64,000 bases of DNA. Source: an uncultured Coprococcus sp. (GTDB lineage Bacteria > Bacillota > Clostridia > Lachnospirales > Lachnospiraceae). The notes under the pieces were generated by a model. It did no database searches. It was not told the origin of the DNA and saw only the letters and a list, made by a program, of their open reading frames with translations. Both the position numbers and the translations under genes were made by a program. The stretch lies in NCBI GenBank assembly GCA_934247115.1, contig CAKQIY010000001.1, positions 62,001 through 126,000 on the forward strand, in the 5' to 3' direction. Shown one piece after another: positions 28,192 to 36,949 of this stretch (its first letter is position 1; each line of letters begins with the position of its first letter).

Positions 28192-28211
28192 ATCCCGTAT
28201 AATATACTATT

Positions 28212-29276
28212 TTATTTCTCCTTGAAGGTGAATTCTTCATTCGCAAGCTTGAATCTGATTCCATCTATGAGCATCATGTCTGTTCCACTGCTTATGATCT
28301 TGCCACCAAGGTATGTGTGGTTCGTTGACTTGTTATCTCTGAGGTAGTACACACCATTGACATTGATAATGTATGCGTGGCGTCTGCTGACTGAATTATT
28401 GTCAGTTACCTGATAGTCAACACCCTGTGTAGACTTACCAATACAGAATATTGGCTTGTCAATCCTTATTCTCTCACCTGTTCTGGTTCTGATGATAACA
28501 GGGCCACTCTTGCCGCGGTTATTGGCGGTGAGAACTGTTGTTGATCCGTCATCTTTGTCGTCAAATCCTATATCATTGGAAGAGAAATCCTTAACCTCTT
28601 TCGCAAGCTTAAATGACGAGGTTGACACATGAGAAGTCTCCGGCACCTCGACCTTTGCCATATTCGGAACTGGCTGACTGCTGCCAACTGACTTCATGAG
28701 TTCCTGCTCATCCTCAGGATGAGCAATATTGTCATTCTTCAGATCCGTTATAAATTTATAGAATTCTGATAGATAAAATGTAGGATTGTGATCAAAATAC
28801 TTGATAAGCTCATATCCGGCATCAGATGCTTTCTTATTCGCAAACTTGATGCTGCCCATGAGGTCCCTTATGAACTTCTCCATATTACATCTGTCCATAG
28901 GCTTATCTATAGGAAGGAACACAAGCTGCACTGCCATATTCTGAAAATCTATATACATATAGCCCTTATTAAGTATGACCTTACCTATCGCCATGTCGTT
29001 GGCCTTAAGATACATAAGCTGATCAGCAATGCTGAATATCAGGTCAACCAGCTCATCCTTGTGAATCTTCTTCTCCAGGAACTGATTCATGGTCGTCATG
29101 GCCGGCATAGAATAAGTAAGCGCTCTCTGTCCATCTATATACTCCTCATGGCAGAATGCATTGTTGCCAACAAATGGCGCATTATAAAGCTCTACCTCAT
29201 TGTGAAGAATCTCTACGTCATCCTCAATCTTAAAGTACAATTTGTACTCATCACACAAATACATCTTATCACTCAT
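28212..29276 (-). CDS. FHA domain protein with DUF6382-like N-terminal domain
   Basis: A cytoplasmic protein of 354 residues. The N-terminal half (about 1-170; YSMPAMTTMNQFLEKKIHKDELVDLIFSI...) resembles the DUF6382 domain seen with FHA domains in Clostridia. A flexible linker (about 190-255) leads to a C-terminal FHA domain (about 265-350) with the phosphothreonine-binding set: IGKS, NNSVSRRHAYI and NKSTNHTYLGG. Such proteins dock Thr-phosphorylated partners and often accompany type VII secretion or tad loci, but neither is adjacent here. It lies 53 bases downstream of glmS. Confidence 0.85.
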   Translation of the reverse strand: MSDKMYLCDEYKLYFKIEDDVEILHNEVELYNAPFVGNNAFCHEEYIDGQRALTYSMPAMTTMNQFLEKKIHKDELVDLIFSIADQLMYLKANDMAIGKVILNKGYMYIDFQNMAVQLVFLPIDKPMDRCNMEKFIRDLMGSIKFANKKASDAGYELIKYFDHNPTFYLSEFYKFITDLKNDNIAHPEDEQELMKSVGSSQPVPNMAKVEVPETSHVSTSSFKLAKEVKDFSSNDIGFDDKDDGSTTVLTANNRGKSGPVIIRTRTGERIRIDKPIFCIGKSTQGVDYQVTDNNSVSRRHAYIINVNGVYYLRDNKSTNHTYLGGKIISSGTDMMLIDGIRFKLANEEFTFKEK

Positions 29277-29329
29277 AAAAAACCCTCCGATATTTATCGC
29301 ACGATAGCCATCGTATATTCCGGAGTCAA

Positions 29330-31153
29330 TTATTCTACTGTAACTGACTTTGCAAGATTACGTGGCTTATCTACGTCCAACCCCTTTGCATCAGACGTAT
29401 AATACGCTATAAGCTGAAGGATAACTGCAGCTGAGAATGCAGTGAACAAACCATTCTGTCTAGGAATGGATATGTGCTTATCACACACATCGCTGTCATT
29501 GCATTCTTCATCCATACTCACAAGAATGACATATGCCCCCCTTGCCTTCACCTCGCGTATATTGGAAATCATCTTTCCGTATACAGATTCCTGTGTAGCC
29601 AAAGCTATGACCGGAACATTCTCAGTTATGAGCGCTATAGTTCCATGTTTTAACTCCCCTGCCGCATAAGCCTCAGCATGAACATAAGAAATCTCTTTAA
29701 GCTTCAGTGCACCCTCAAGGGACAGCGTATAATCCAGTCCTCTTCCTATAAAGAATGCATCCGGAGCCATCTTGATATAATTGGCAACTGTCTTCACCTC
29801 ATCAGCCTGCTTAAGCGTCTCTTCTATCACAGGAATAACGCCCTGAAGCTGTCTGATAAATTCCTTTGCCTGGTCTTCAGAATAGATGCCTTTTACATAT
29901 CCTATTCTGCAGCCTATGAGATACATGGCAGCCATCTGTACCGAGTATGCCTTGGTACTTGCAACCGCGATCTCAGGACCTGCGTGCGTATACAGAACAT
30001 AATCGCTCTCTCTCGCAATGGTAGATCCCTTTACATTAACTATGGACAAAACCTTAGACCCACATCTTCTGGCAAGTCTGAGTGCCTCAAGCGTATCTAT
30101 GGTCTCTCCTGATTGTGATGTTACTATTACAAGTGTCTTTTCATTTATGAGTGGTTCCTTGTATCTGAATTCCGATGCTATCTCAACATTAACAGGAATC
30201 TTTAACTCCTTCTCTATCATGGCTTTGCCAACAATTCCGGCATGCATAGCTGTTCCGCATGCAACTACCGTAATATTCTCAAGATTCTTAAACACCTCGT
30301 CATCTATACCATCCTCAGTGAAATCAGGAAGTGAATTCACTATACGTGGAGTGATAGTATTCCTCAGTGCTTCTGGCTGCTCATAGATCTCCTTCAGCAT
30401 AAAGTGAGGATATCCACCCTTCTGAGCTGCTGTTATATCCCATGTGATCTTGAGTATGTCTGGGCTGACCACGTTCCCCTTCATATCTTCTACCTTGATG
30501 CCTGCACTTGAAAGTGTAAGTATATGATACTCAGGCACAACAAAGTACTCCTGTGAAAATGATATAATCGCTGTGAGATCTGATGCAATGATAGCTCCCT
30601 CATCTGTATATGAAGCGATCATCGGGCTTACATTCCTCACTGCATATATCCTGCCCGGTCTGTCTGCAAACATAATGCAGAGTGCAAACGAACCTGCGAT
30701 TGCCTTAACAGCCTTTCTGATTGTTCCGATTGGATCTCCATCGTAAAGTGTATCCAGAAGAGCTGCTACAACCTCTGTGTCTGTCTCGGATACCAGCTTA
30801 TCAGCCAGTCCGTATTCCCTGATAATGTCATTATAATTCTCTATAATGCCATTATGTATAAGTGCAACATCACCGCACTTATGTGGATGTGCATTCACAT
30901 CCGTAACTCCGCCGTGAGTAGCCCATCTTGTGTGCCCTATTCCACATGTAGACTGATATACAGGACTGTCGTCGCTGCACATCTTTCTGAGATCCTCTAC
31001 TCTTCCGGCCTTTTTTCTGATCGTCAGTGTATCATCATCATTAAGCAGTGCTATACCCGCACTGTCATAACCCCTGTACTCGAGCTTTGCCAGTCCGTCT
31101 ATAAGTATATCCTTGGCCGGCTTCTTTCCTACATATCCTATGATTCCACACAT
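29330..31153 (-). CDS. glmS: Glutamine-fructose-6-phosphate aminotransferase (isomerizing)
   Basis: Makes glucosamine-6-phosphate from fructose-6-phosphate and glutamine, the entry to UDP-GlcNAc and peptidoglycan. The full length is 607 residues. The N-terminal glutaminase has the nucleophile Cys after Met1 (MCGIIGYVG), GHTRWATHG and HNGIIENY; two SIS domains follow (VVACGTAMHAG; TSQSGETIDTL), and the C-terminus ends PRNLAKSVTVE. GAAAGGAG lies upstream of the ATG. Expression is probably controlled by the glmS ribozyme in the leader. Confidence 0.97.
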   Translation of the reverse strand: MCGIIGYVGKKPAKDILIDGLAKLEYRGYDSAGIALLNDDDTLTIRKKAGRVEDLRKMCSDDSPVYQSTCGIGHTRWATHGGVTDVNAHPHKCGDVALIHNGIIENYNDIIREYGLADKLVSETDTEVVAALLDTLYDGDPIGTIRKAVKAIAGSFALCIMFADRPGRIYAVRNVSPMIASYTDEGAIIASDLTAIISFSQEYFVVPEYHILTLSSAGIKVEDMKGNVVSPDILKITWDITAAQKGGYPHFMLKEIYEQPEALRNTITPRIVNSLPDFTEDGIDDEVFKNLENITVVACGTAMHAGIVGKAMIEKELKIPVNVEIASEFRYKEPLINEKTLVIVTSQSGETIDTLEALRLARRCGSKVLSIVNVKGSTIARESDYVLYTHAGPEIAVASTKAYSVQMAAMYLIGCRIGYVKGIYSEDQAKEFIRQLQGVIPVIEETLKQADEVKTVANYIKMAPDAFFIGRGLDYTLSLEGALKLKEISYVHAEAYAAGELKHGTIALITENVPVIALATQESVYGKMISNIREVKARGAYVILVSMDEECNDSDVCDKHISIPRQNGLFTAFSAAVILQLIAYYTSDAKGLDVDKPRNLAKSVTVE

Positions 31154-31224
31154 ATTAAATTATCTCCTTTCGGCTTATACCACGCTGCATATTGATACTA
31201 TTATTATAATATGGCGCACTTAAA

Positions 31225-31425
31225 AAAGGTGAATCCACCATATAACAGCTATGGGTGTCTGGTCATGATTCTTTGTTTTGAAGTTACCCTCATATTTGGA
31301 TATCATGTGCGCATCCAGACTCTGCGTGAAGGCATCCGCCGAATATTCGATAACCTTCAACCTCGTTATCCCTGAAGACTTTCGTCCAGGGGTCATGGCG
31401 CTAAGATTTCTAAATCTTTCCAAAG
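31225..31425 (-). ncRNA. glmS ribozyme (GlcN6P-activated self-cleaving leader)
   Basis: The minus strand upstream of glmS carries, in order, TTAGCGCC, a hairpin, AACGAGGTTGA, GGTTATCGAATATTCGGCGGATGCC, and AACTTCAAAACAAAGAATCATG, matching the conserved core of the glmS ribozyme class. Cleavage would fall between A at 31402 and G at 31401, the -1/+1 junction. It spans most of a spurious 75-codon frame. Bound glucosamine-6-phosphate triggers cleavage and loss of the mRNA, a negative feedback on GlmS. The 3' end near 31225 is estimated. Confidence 0.92.
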
Positions 31426-31455
31426 GCGCACTCCTCCTGTTGTACACCTAGCAAA

Positions 31456-31484
31456 ATTTTATCATGAAATAAATAATAAATCAA
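31456..31484 (-). promoter_or_regulatory. Promoter of glmS
   Basis: TTGATT at 31479-31484 and TAAAAT at 31456-31461 with a 17-base spacer. Transcription would begin near 31449, leaving about 47 bases ahead of the ribozyme cleavage site. The gene-free stretch 31154-31670 thus holds this promoter, the ribozyme and the metG terminator. Confidence 0.75.
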
Positions 31485-31548
31485 TGCAGAAAGACTTCTG
31501 TATATAATCTTTGTAACATAAACTTTACTTCATCTTTATAAACAAAAC

Positions 31549-31598
31549 AGGGAAGCACTACAGACAATGATCATACATCCAGCCTGTGATGCCTCCCT
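31549..31598 (-). terminator. Terminator of metG
   Basis: A 15-base imperfect stem (31549-31563 with 31584-31598), followed by TGTTTTGTTT on the minus strand. Confidence 0.75.
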
Positions 31599-31670
31599 CA
31601 TTTTATATTCATTGCACTATATACAGGACCGGACATTAGTGATCCTCCGCCCTATATACGAATCTATCCA

Positions 31671-33707
31671 TCAGCTTATAAAGCATCCGCCTGGGAAGTC
31701 CTTCTCGGTTGTGAGAAGTGACAGATTACCCTCTGGATCCTCTGCACACAGAAGCATTCCCTCTGATACAACTCCTGCAAGCTTGCATGGCTTGAGATTG
31801 ACTATAGCTACAACCTTCTTGCCAACCATATCCTCTGCGGAATATGTTCCCTTGATTCCTGATACGATCTGCTTTACATTGTTCTTGCCAAAGCTTACCT
31901 GTGAACAGAGAAGCTTTCTTGAATTAGGAACCTCCTCACATGCAACGATCTCGCCAATCATGAGCTGCATCTTCTGGAACTCCTCAATGCTTATCTCCTG
32001 CTTGTCAACTACATCAGGATTGGCCTTGAGTGCCTGAACCTTTGCCTCTGCGATCTTGATCTTCTTGGTCTCAGCAGAATTCTCCTTCTCTTCCTTCTTC
32101 TTCTTTGCCTGCTCGTACATAGACTCCTTCTCTACAGGAGCAAACTCGGCAACCTTAGCCATAACTTCCTTCACATCAAGACGTGCAAAAAGTATCTCTG
32201 GCTGCTCTGTAACCTTTGTTCCAGACTTGTACAGACCAAACTTTCCAAGCTCTGTGACCTTTCTCTTCTCCGTGTTCAGCTGAGCCATGATCTTCTCTGT
32301 TGTCTCAGGCATATACGGCTCAAGAAGTGTGGCACCTATAATGATGCTCTCGACAAGGTTATACAAAACTGTGTTGAGTCTGTCTTTCTTGTCTTCCTCC
32401 TTTGCAAGTGCCCAAGGCATTGTCTCATCTATATACTTGTTGCATCTCTTGAACAGTGCGAATATCTCTGTGATAGCATCTGCCACCTTCAGCTTGTCCA
32501 TGCAGTCTGCAACCTTATATCTGCAATCCATGACAACCTTCTTCAGGTCTTCATCGACAGGCTCTGTGACATTTGTATTGGTCACGATTCCGCCAAAATA
32601 CTTGTTGGACATCGATATGGTTCTGTTGACCAGATTACCAAGTGTATTTGCAAGCTCTGAGTTGAGTCTCTCAACCATGAGCTCCCATGAGATAACACCG
32701 TCATTCTCAAATGGCATCTCATGAAGCACGAAGAACCTGACTGCATCAACGCCGAATATATCGACCATATCGTCAGCATACATTACGTTGCCCTTCGACT
32801 TACTCATCTTGCCATCACTCTGAATGAGCCAAGGATGACCGAATACCTGCTTTGGAAGCGGAAGTCCAAGTGCCATCAGTATAATTGGCCAGTAAATGGT
32901 ATGGAATCTAAGGATATCCTTGCCGATCAGGTGAAGATCCGCAGGCCAGTACTTGTAGAACTTCTCATCGCTCTGTCCATCTACATCGTAGCCGAGACCT
33001 GTGATATAGTTCGTCAAGGCATCAACCCATACATATACAACATGCTTTGGATCAAAGTCCACAGGGATTCCCCACTTGAATGATGTTCTTGATACACACA
33101 GATCCTGAAGTCCCGGCTTAAGGAAGTTGTTAACCATCTCGTTACGTCTCGACTCAGGCTGTATAAACTCAGGATGCTGCTCGATATGTTTCATGAGCTT
33201 GTCCTGATATTTGCTCATCTTGAAGAAGTATGCCTCCTCCTTTGCCTCCTGAACAGGTCTTCCACAGTCCGGGCACTTGCCATCTATGAGCTGTCCGTCT
33301 GTGAAGAACGACTCACATGGTGTACAGTACTTTCCTACATAATGTCCCTTATATATATCACCCTGATCGTACAGTTTCTTAAACATCTTCTGTACCTGTT
33401 TCTCATGATAATCGTCTGTTGTACGGATAAACTTGTCATATGAAGTGTTCATGAGATCCCATATTCTCTTGATCTCACCTGCTGTCTCATCAACGAATTC
33501 CTTTGGGGTCTGCATGTTTTCAAAAGCCTTGTTCTCGATCTTCTGTCCATGCTCATCTGTTCCTGTCATGAATCTTACATCATAACCTGCGAATCTCTTG
33601 TACCTTGCAATGCTGTCAGCCAACACGATCTCGTAGGTGTTGCCTATATGAGGTTTACCTGATGCATATGCAATGGCGGTTGTAATATAATACGGTTTTT
33701 TTGCCAT
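31671..33707 (-). CDS. metG: Methionyl-tRNA synthetase
   Basis: Charges tRNA-Met. The class I signature HIGH box appears as YASGKPHIGNTYE and the KMSKS loop as GKMSKSKGN. One zinc knuckle is visible (CTPCESFFTDGQLIDGKCPDCG). A C-terminal EMAP/OB tRNA-binding domain (about 575-678; IGEIVACEEVPNSRKLLCSQVSFG) makes the long 678-residue form. GGGAGGG eight bases upstream fixes the start. It is a single-gene unit with a structured leader. Confidence 0.97.
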   Translation of the reverse strand: MAKKPYYITTAIAYASGKPHIGNTYEIVLADSIARYKRFAGYDVRFMTGTDEHGQKIENKAFENMQTPKEFVDETAGEIKRIWDLMNTSYDKFIRTTDDYHEKQVQKMFKKLYDQGDIYKGHYVGKYCTPCESFFTDGQLIDGKCPDCGRPVQEAKEEAYFFKMSKYQDKLMKHIEQHPEFIQPESRRNEMVNNFLKPGLQDLCVSRTSFKWGIPVDFDPKHVVYVWVDALTNYITGLGYDVDGQSDEKFYKYWPADLHLIGKDILRFHTIYWPIILMALGLPLPKQVFGHPWLIQSDGKMSKSKGNVMYADDMVDIFGVDAVRFFVLHEMPFENDGVISWELMVERLNSELANTLGNLVNRTISMSNKYFGGIVTNTNVTEPVDEDLKKVVMDCRYKVADCMDKLKVADAITEIFALFKRCNKYIDETMPWALAKEEDKKDRLNTVLYNLVESIIIGATLLEPYMPETTEKIMAQLNTEKRKVTELGKFGLYKSGTKVTEQPEILFARLDVKEVMAKVAEFAPVEKESMYEQAKKKKEEKENSAETKKIKIAEAKVQALKANPDVVDKQEISIEEFQKMQLMIGEIVACEEVPNSRKLLCSQVSFGKNNVKQIVSGIKGTYSAEDMVGKKVVAIVNLKPCKLAGVVSEGMLLCAEDPEGNLSLLTTEKDFPGGCFIS

Positions 33708-33723
33708 TTCAAAAACCCTCCCT

Positions 33724-33784
33724 AAAAAATACTACAAGCACAAATGAAATGCTTGTGCAACTTTACCGAAAAACTCCTCGGTAA
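33724..33784 (-). promoter_or_regulatory. metG leader with two hairpins, possible attenuator
   Basis: The minus-strand leader opens with TTACCGA/TCGGTAA (33778-33784 with 33763-33769), then ACAAGCA/TGCTTGT (33750-33756 with 33734-33740) followed by AGTATTTTTT, ending a few bases before the metG ribosome site. The second hairpin reads as an intrinsic terminator inside the leader. It is far too short for a T-box, and no S-box motif is present. Confidence 0.6.
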
Positions 33785-33790
33785 TTGTAA

Positions 33791-33820
33791 ATTATATGCC
33801 TTTTTATTATTTATTGTCAA
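33791..33820 (-). promoter_or_regulatory. Promoter of metG
   Basis: Consensus TTGACA at 33815-33820 and TATAAT at 33791-33796, spacer 18. Transcription would start at about 33784, the base of the first leader hairpin. Confidence 0.8.
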
Positions 33821-33897
33821 GAAGATGGGATATTAAATAAGTCTTGTTCTGATGGGCATTCTATAACACTGCCAATAAACTTGTCACCGTCCCTCTC

Positions 33898-34287
33898 TCA
33901 AAAGCGCATCACATTCCTAAGAACGGCAAACATCACCGCCCCGGCAATACATATAAATATAAGTATATTGTCAAATCGCGATAATTTTCTGTTTCCATAT
34001 CTTACGAATAGATAATCGTTTTTTACAATTATGTATGCCAACGCCGGAAGAGCTACAAACACAAATTGATTATAAGCAAATGCCTTTGCAAGATCCAGCC
34101 TTACGGCCGCAAGGATAGCCCTTGTTATCCCGCATCCTGGGCATAAAAATCCGGTTATCTTTCTGAATATACATGGTATGGCAAATCCTGTCACTCTTAT
34201 AAATATATAATAGAGGATGCCTATCCCCACGAGGATGGCATCCCTTTTAATTATCGCATTTCTTCTTGATTTCTGTATCTGATCCAT
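33898..34287 (-). CDS. DUF2752 family membrane protein
   Basis: A 129-residue inner-membrane protein with three or four hydrophobic segments. The family hallmark is GFLCPGCGITRAILAAVRLDLAKAFAYNQF (CPxCGxxR). The biochemical role of DUF2752 proteins is not established. A related pairing with the neighbouring DUF4234 protein (26 bases upstream) is common in Clostridia and suggests one unit. Confidence 0.85.
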   Translation of the reverse strand: MDQIQKSRRNAIIKRDAILVGIGILYYIFIRVTGFAIPCIFRKITGFLCPGCGITRAILAAVRLDLAKAFAYNQFVFVALPALAYIIVKNDYLFVRYGNRKLSRFDNILIFICIAGAVMFAVLRNVMRF

Positions 34288-34313
34288 GCTCTGTATTTCT
34301 TTGTCTCAGCCGA

Positions 34314-35069
34314 CTACTGCTGGCTGTTATCACTGCCTGAAGCGTCTGCTGATGTGTTGATATTCTGATCTGACTGCTGGCCAAATGTATTCTGGTCTAA
34401 ACCGGCCTGCTGACCATATCCCTGCTGATTGTATGCATTCTGATCATATCCCTGCTGGCTGTATGGCTGCTGTCCGTATGCCTGCTGGTTATATGCATTC
34501 TGGTCATATCCCTGCTGTCCATATGGCTGCTGTCCGTATGCCTGCTGGTTATATGCGTTCTGATCATATCCCTGCTGGCTGTATGGCTGCTGTCCATATC
34601 CCTGCTGGTTGTATGGCTGCTGTCCGTATGCCTGCTGGTTGTATGCATTCTGGTCATATCCCTGCTGTCCATATGGCTGCTGACTGTAGGTCTGCTGACC
34701 ATAGCCTGTATTCATCTGAGGTATAGCCTCTGCATATTTGTTTGCAGTGTCCTGCATAAGCGCATATGCAATAATTCCAAGTCCAAATACCTGAAGAAGG
34801 ACGTATAAGATGCCTGAGTTGCTTGATGGTACACCGTTCTTATTCTTTATGATATCAACTTTCTCGCCCATTTTATAAGCCCAGAACCATCCATAGATGT
34901 TACATGTAACGATAGTGAGCAAAAGCGACATTCCACCACTTGTTGCATCTGTCTCTCCTGACTCCTGATTGATATCGTCTGTCAGCACAACAAACCAATA
35001 CAATCCATATATTCCGCATGTCACAATTGAAAGCAGAATACATATTCCAATATTCCTCTGTTTGATCAT
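34314..35069 (-). CDS. DUF4234 membrane protein with Tyr/Gly/Gln-rich repeat tail
   Basis: A 251-residue protein. Residues about 1-110 form a DUF4234 domain with three membrane segments (ILLSIVTCGIYGLYWFVVL; LLLTIVTCNIYGWFWAYKMGEKV; ILYVLLQVFGLGIIAYALMQDT). The rest is a low-complexity tail (about 120-230) built of YGQQ, YNQQ and GYDQN units. Because DUF4234 proteins lack a signal peptide and the last segment is followed by polar sequence, sidedness of the tail is uncertain. The tail resembles prion-like or phase-separating sequence. It is a paralogue of the gene at 35292-35633. Confidence 0.85.
   Translation of the reverse strand: MIKQRNIGICILLSIVTCGIYGLYWFVVLTDDINQESGETDATSGGMSLLLTIVTCNIYGWFWAYKMGEKVDIIKNKNGVPSSNSGILYVLLQVFGLGIIAYALMQDTANKYAEAIPQMNTGYGQQTYSQQPYGQQGYDQNAYNQQAYGQQPYNQQGYGQQPYSQQGYDQNAYNQQAYGQQPYGQQGYDQNAYNQQAYGQQPYSQQGYDQNAYNQQGYGQQAGLDQNTFGQQSDQNINTSADASGSDNSQQ
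34390..34706 (-). repeat. Tandem repeats encoding the YGQQ/GYDQN tail
   Basis: In-frame tandem repeats inside the DUF4234 gene. A unit of about 60 bases (20 residues, GYDQNAYNQQAYGQQPY plus a variable QQ step) occurs about four times with shorter 15-base sub-repeats. The length is likely to vary between strains by slippage or recombination. Confidence 0.9.
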
Positions 35070-35180
35070 AATTGATAATCCTCCTTAAATTTGATCCTTA
35101 ATTACATATGTATGACTTGTGTATGACTGCAATTATACTGCTCCTATATAACCACTACATAACTGCAATAAAAATAATAG

Positions 35181-35218
35181 AATAGTCCCGCAGACACAAG
35201 TCAGTCTACGGGACTATT
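35181..35218 (-). terminator. Terminator of the short DUF4234 gene
   Basis: A 15-base stem (35181-35195 with 35204-35218) with one wobble and A/T-rich flanks lies about 70 bases after the stop codon. Confidence 0.85.
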
Positions 35219-35291
35219 TTCTCATACATTTTATCTGTATGCAACTGCATCTATACGCTTTTCAATGTATAGTTGTATGCAATTTGATTCA

Positions 35292-35633
35292 TTACGCATT
35301 CTTATTGATGGTATCCTGCATAATAGCATATGACACGATTCCAAGTCCGCATAACTGGAGCAAAAGGAAAAGTATGCTTGAGTTTCCTGCTGACTGACCA
35401 TTCTTTGTCTTTATGGCATCAATCTTCTCGCCCATCTTGTATGCCCAGAACCATCCATAGATGTTACATGTAACGATAGTAAGCAACAATGCTACCCCAC
35501 CGCTTGTTGCATCTGTCTGTCCAGATTCCTGATTAGCATCATTTGTAAGGCAAACGAACCAATACAGCGCATATATTCCAAATGTAATGATTGAAAATAC
35601 TATGCACAAAGCAATGTTTCTCTGCTTGATCAT
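35292..35633 (-). CDS. DUF4234 membrane protein, short paralogue
   Basis: A 113-residue membrane protein that matches the first 110 residues of its downstream neighbour almost segment by segment (MIKQRNI...; NQESGQTDATSGGVALLLTIVTCNIYGWFWAYKMGEKID), but stops just after the third membrane segment with DTINKNA. The pair looks like a tandem duplication in which only one copy gained, or kept, the repeat tail. A terminator separates the two, so they are probably transcribed separately. Function unknown. Confidence 0.85.
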   Translation of the reverse strand: MIKQRNIALCIVFSIITFGIYALYWFVCLTNDANQESGQTDATSGGVALLLTIVTCNIYGWFWAYKMGEKIDAIKTKNGQSAGNSSILFLLLQLCGLGIVSYAIMQDTINKNA

Positions 35634-35923
35634 AAAATGTCCTCCCTTTGATTTAATTATAAATTTTTTATAAAAATTTTATAAATTAATAAAACCATAT
35701 ATGCACATATTTGTCAATAAAAATCAAAAAATTAAGTTATTTTTTACTTTGTTCTCTATATTTTTTTATGATCAGGCATAAATCTTCAAATATTTACATT
35801 CGTAATTTATGTGATGTCGTAAACTGTTTTACTTTTGAAACCATGTGCTATATAATAAAATTTCAGGCAGACATATATCAACGCCCGTATCCTAAATATA
35901 TTGCCAGGATCCACAGATTATGT

Positions 35924-35950
35924 TTGTCCGTATTGCAAGTAATTTATAAT
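35924..35950 (+). promoter_or_regulatory. Possible promoter of the carbamoyltransferase-pyrBI unit
   Basis: TATAAT at 35945-35950 with a weak TTGTCC at 35924-35929, spacer 15. The A/T-rich divergent region 35634-35974 holds no other coding sequence that I can support and no PyrR-type anti-antiterminator motif. Confidence 0.4.
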
Positions 35951-35974
35951 TATAGAGAAAAGAGGACATTTGTT

Positions 35975-36907
35975 ATGAAAAACATGCTTAACTTCAAGAA
36001 TTTCACAGCTGATGAGCTGATGGATATTCTCAATCTGGCACTTGATATGAAGAAGAACCCTGAGAAGTACGCTCACGCTCTTGAGGGCAAGAAGCTCTAC
36101 ACTCTTTTTGAGAAAACTTCCACAAGAACATTCCTTTCATTTACAACAGGTATAACTGAGCTCGGCGGTACATATTACAACCAGCTATGGAAGGATTCCA
36201 ACTTTACACTCGGTGAGCCTGTATCAGAGATTAAGTATGTATGCAGAAATGTAGATATCATCATGGCACGTCTTGTAAAGAATGAGACAGTTGAGCTGTT
36301 CGGAGACAACGTTACTGTTCCATTTATCAACGGATGTGACAGTTCTTATCATCCATGCCAGATTCTGGCAGATGCCCTCACTATTATAGAAAAGTTCGGC
36401 AGTCTCGACGTAAAACTTATGTACATCGGTGCCAAGAATAATGTATTCAACTCTCTTGTTGAGTTCTTTGCAAAGATGAAGAAGGGTACCATCTACGGAC
36501 TCACACCACTTGTAAACAACACTGTATGTGGTGATGACTTCTTTGAAGCAGCAAAGGCTACAGGCCACTATGTTGAGCTCGATCCTACCATGAGCATGGA
36601 GGAGGCAAAGAAGTACGCAAAGGATATGGATATCCTCTACACAGATACATGGGTAGACATGGAGTTCTTCAACAACCCTGCATACAAACAGCAGAAGGAG
36701 GAAACTCTTGCAAAGATGATGCCTTACCAGCTCAACGAAGAATTTACCGGGGGCAGCAAAGCTATAGTATTCCACGACATGCCTATGCACCAGGGATTTG
36801 AGATTTCACAGGGTGTTATCGACAAGAACCTTAACCACATTCTGGATGAGGCTGAGAACAGACGTCACGCTGAGAAGGCCGTTATGTACACCCTCTTAAA
36901 TTCATAA
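35975..36907 (+). CDS. Ornithine-carbamoyltransferase-like protein with altered substrate motifs
   Basis: A 310-residue member of the aspartate/ornithine carbamoyltransferase family. The carbamoyl-phosphate loop reads STRTF (48-52) instead of STRTR, and HPCQ (126-129) replaces HPTQ. The region that binds ornithine is also changed: the usual HCLP reads HDMP (267-270) and the SMG loop reads TWVDME. The overall fold and the YTDTW segment remain OTC-like. It lies 42 bases upstream of pyrB and is probably cotranscribed with pyrBI. The substrate is therefore unknown; ornithine is possible but not supported by the motifs. The ATG at 35975 has GAGG nine bases upstream; a long upstream extension of the frame is A/T-rich noise. 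Confidence 0.8.
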   Translation: MKNMLNFKNFTADELMDILNLALDMKKNPEKYAHALEGKKLYTLFEKTSTRTFLSFTTGITELGGTYYNQLWKDSNFTLGEPVSEIKYVCRNVDIIMARLVKNETVELFGDNVTVPFINGCDSSYHPCQILADALTIIEKFGSLDVKLMYIGAKNNVFNSLVEFFAKMKKGTIYGLTPLVNNTVCGDDFFEAAKATGHYVELDPTMSMEEAKKYAKDMDILYTDTWVDMEFFNNPAYKQQKEETLAKMMPYQLNEEFTGGSKAIVFHDMPMHQGFEISQGVIDKNLNHILDEAENRRHAEKAVMYTLLNS

Positions 36908-36949
36908 TACATTTGACAAACTACTGTTATTCAAGGAGGAATGTTTCCA

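Noticed and set aside
31220..31447. Minus-strand frame of 75 codons with a good ribosome site upstream of glmS
   Set aside because: The sequence carries the glmS ribozyme motifs in order, so the frame is coincidental.
33721..33820. T-box leader ahead of metG
   Set aside because: The leader is about 75 bases long and lacks the T-box sequence and specifier loop.
34385..34726. Regular repeats that might be a CRISPR array or an antisense protein
   Set aside because: The repeats are in-frame codons of the DUF4234 tail with no unique spacers; no cas genes are near.
35711..35974. 88-codon N-terminal extension of the transcarbamylase
   Set aside because: The stretch is A/T-rich, has no family likeness and precedes a good ribosome site and ATG at 35975.
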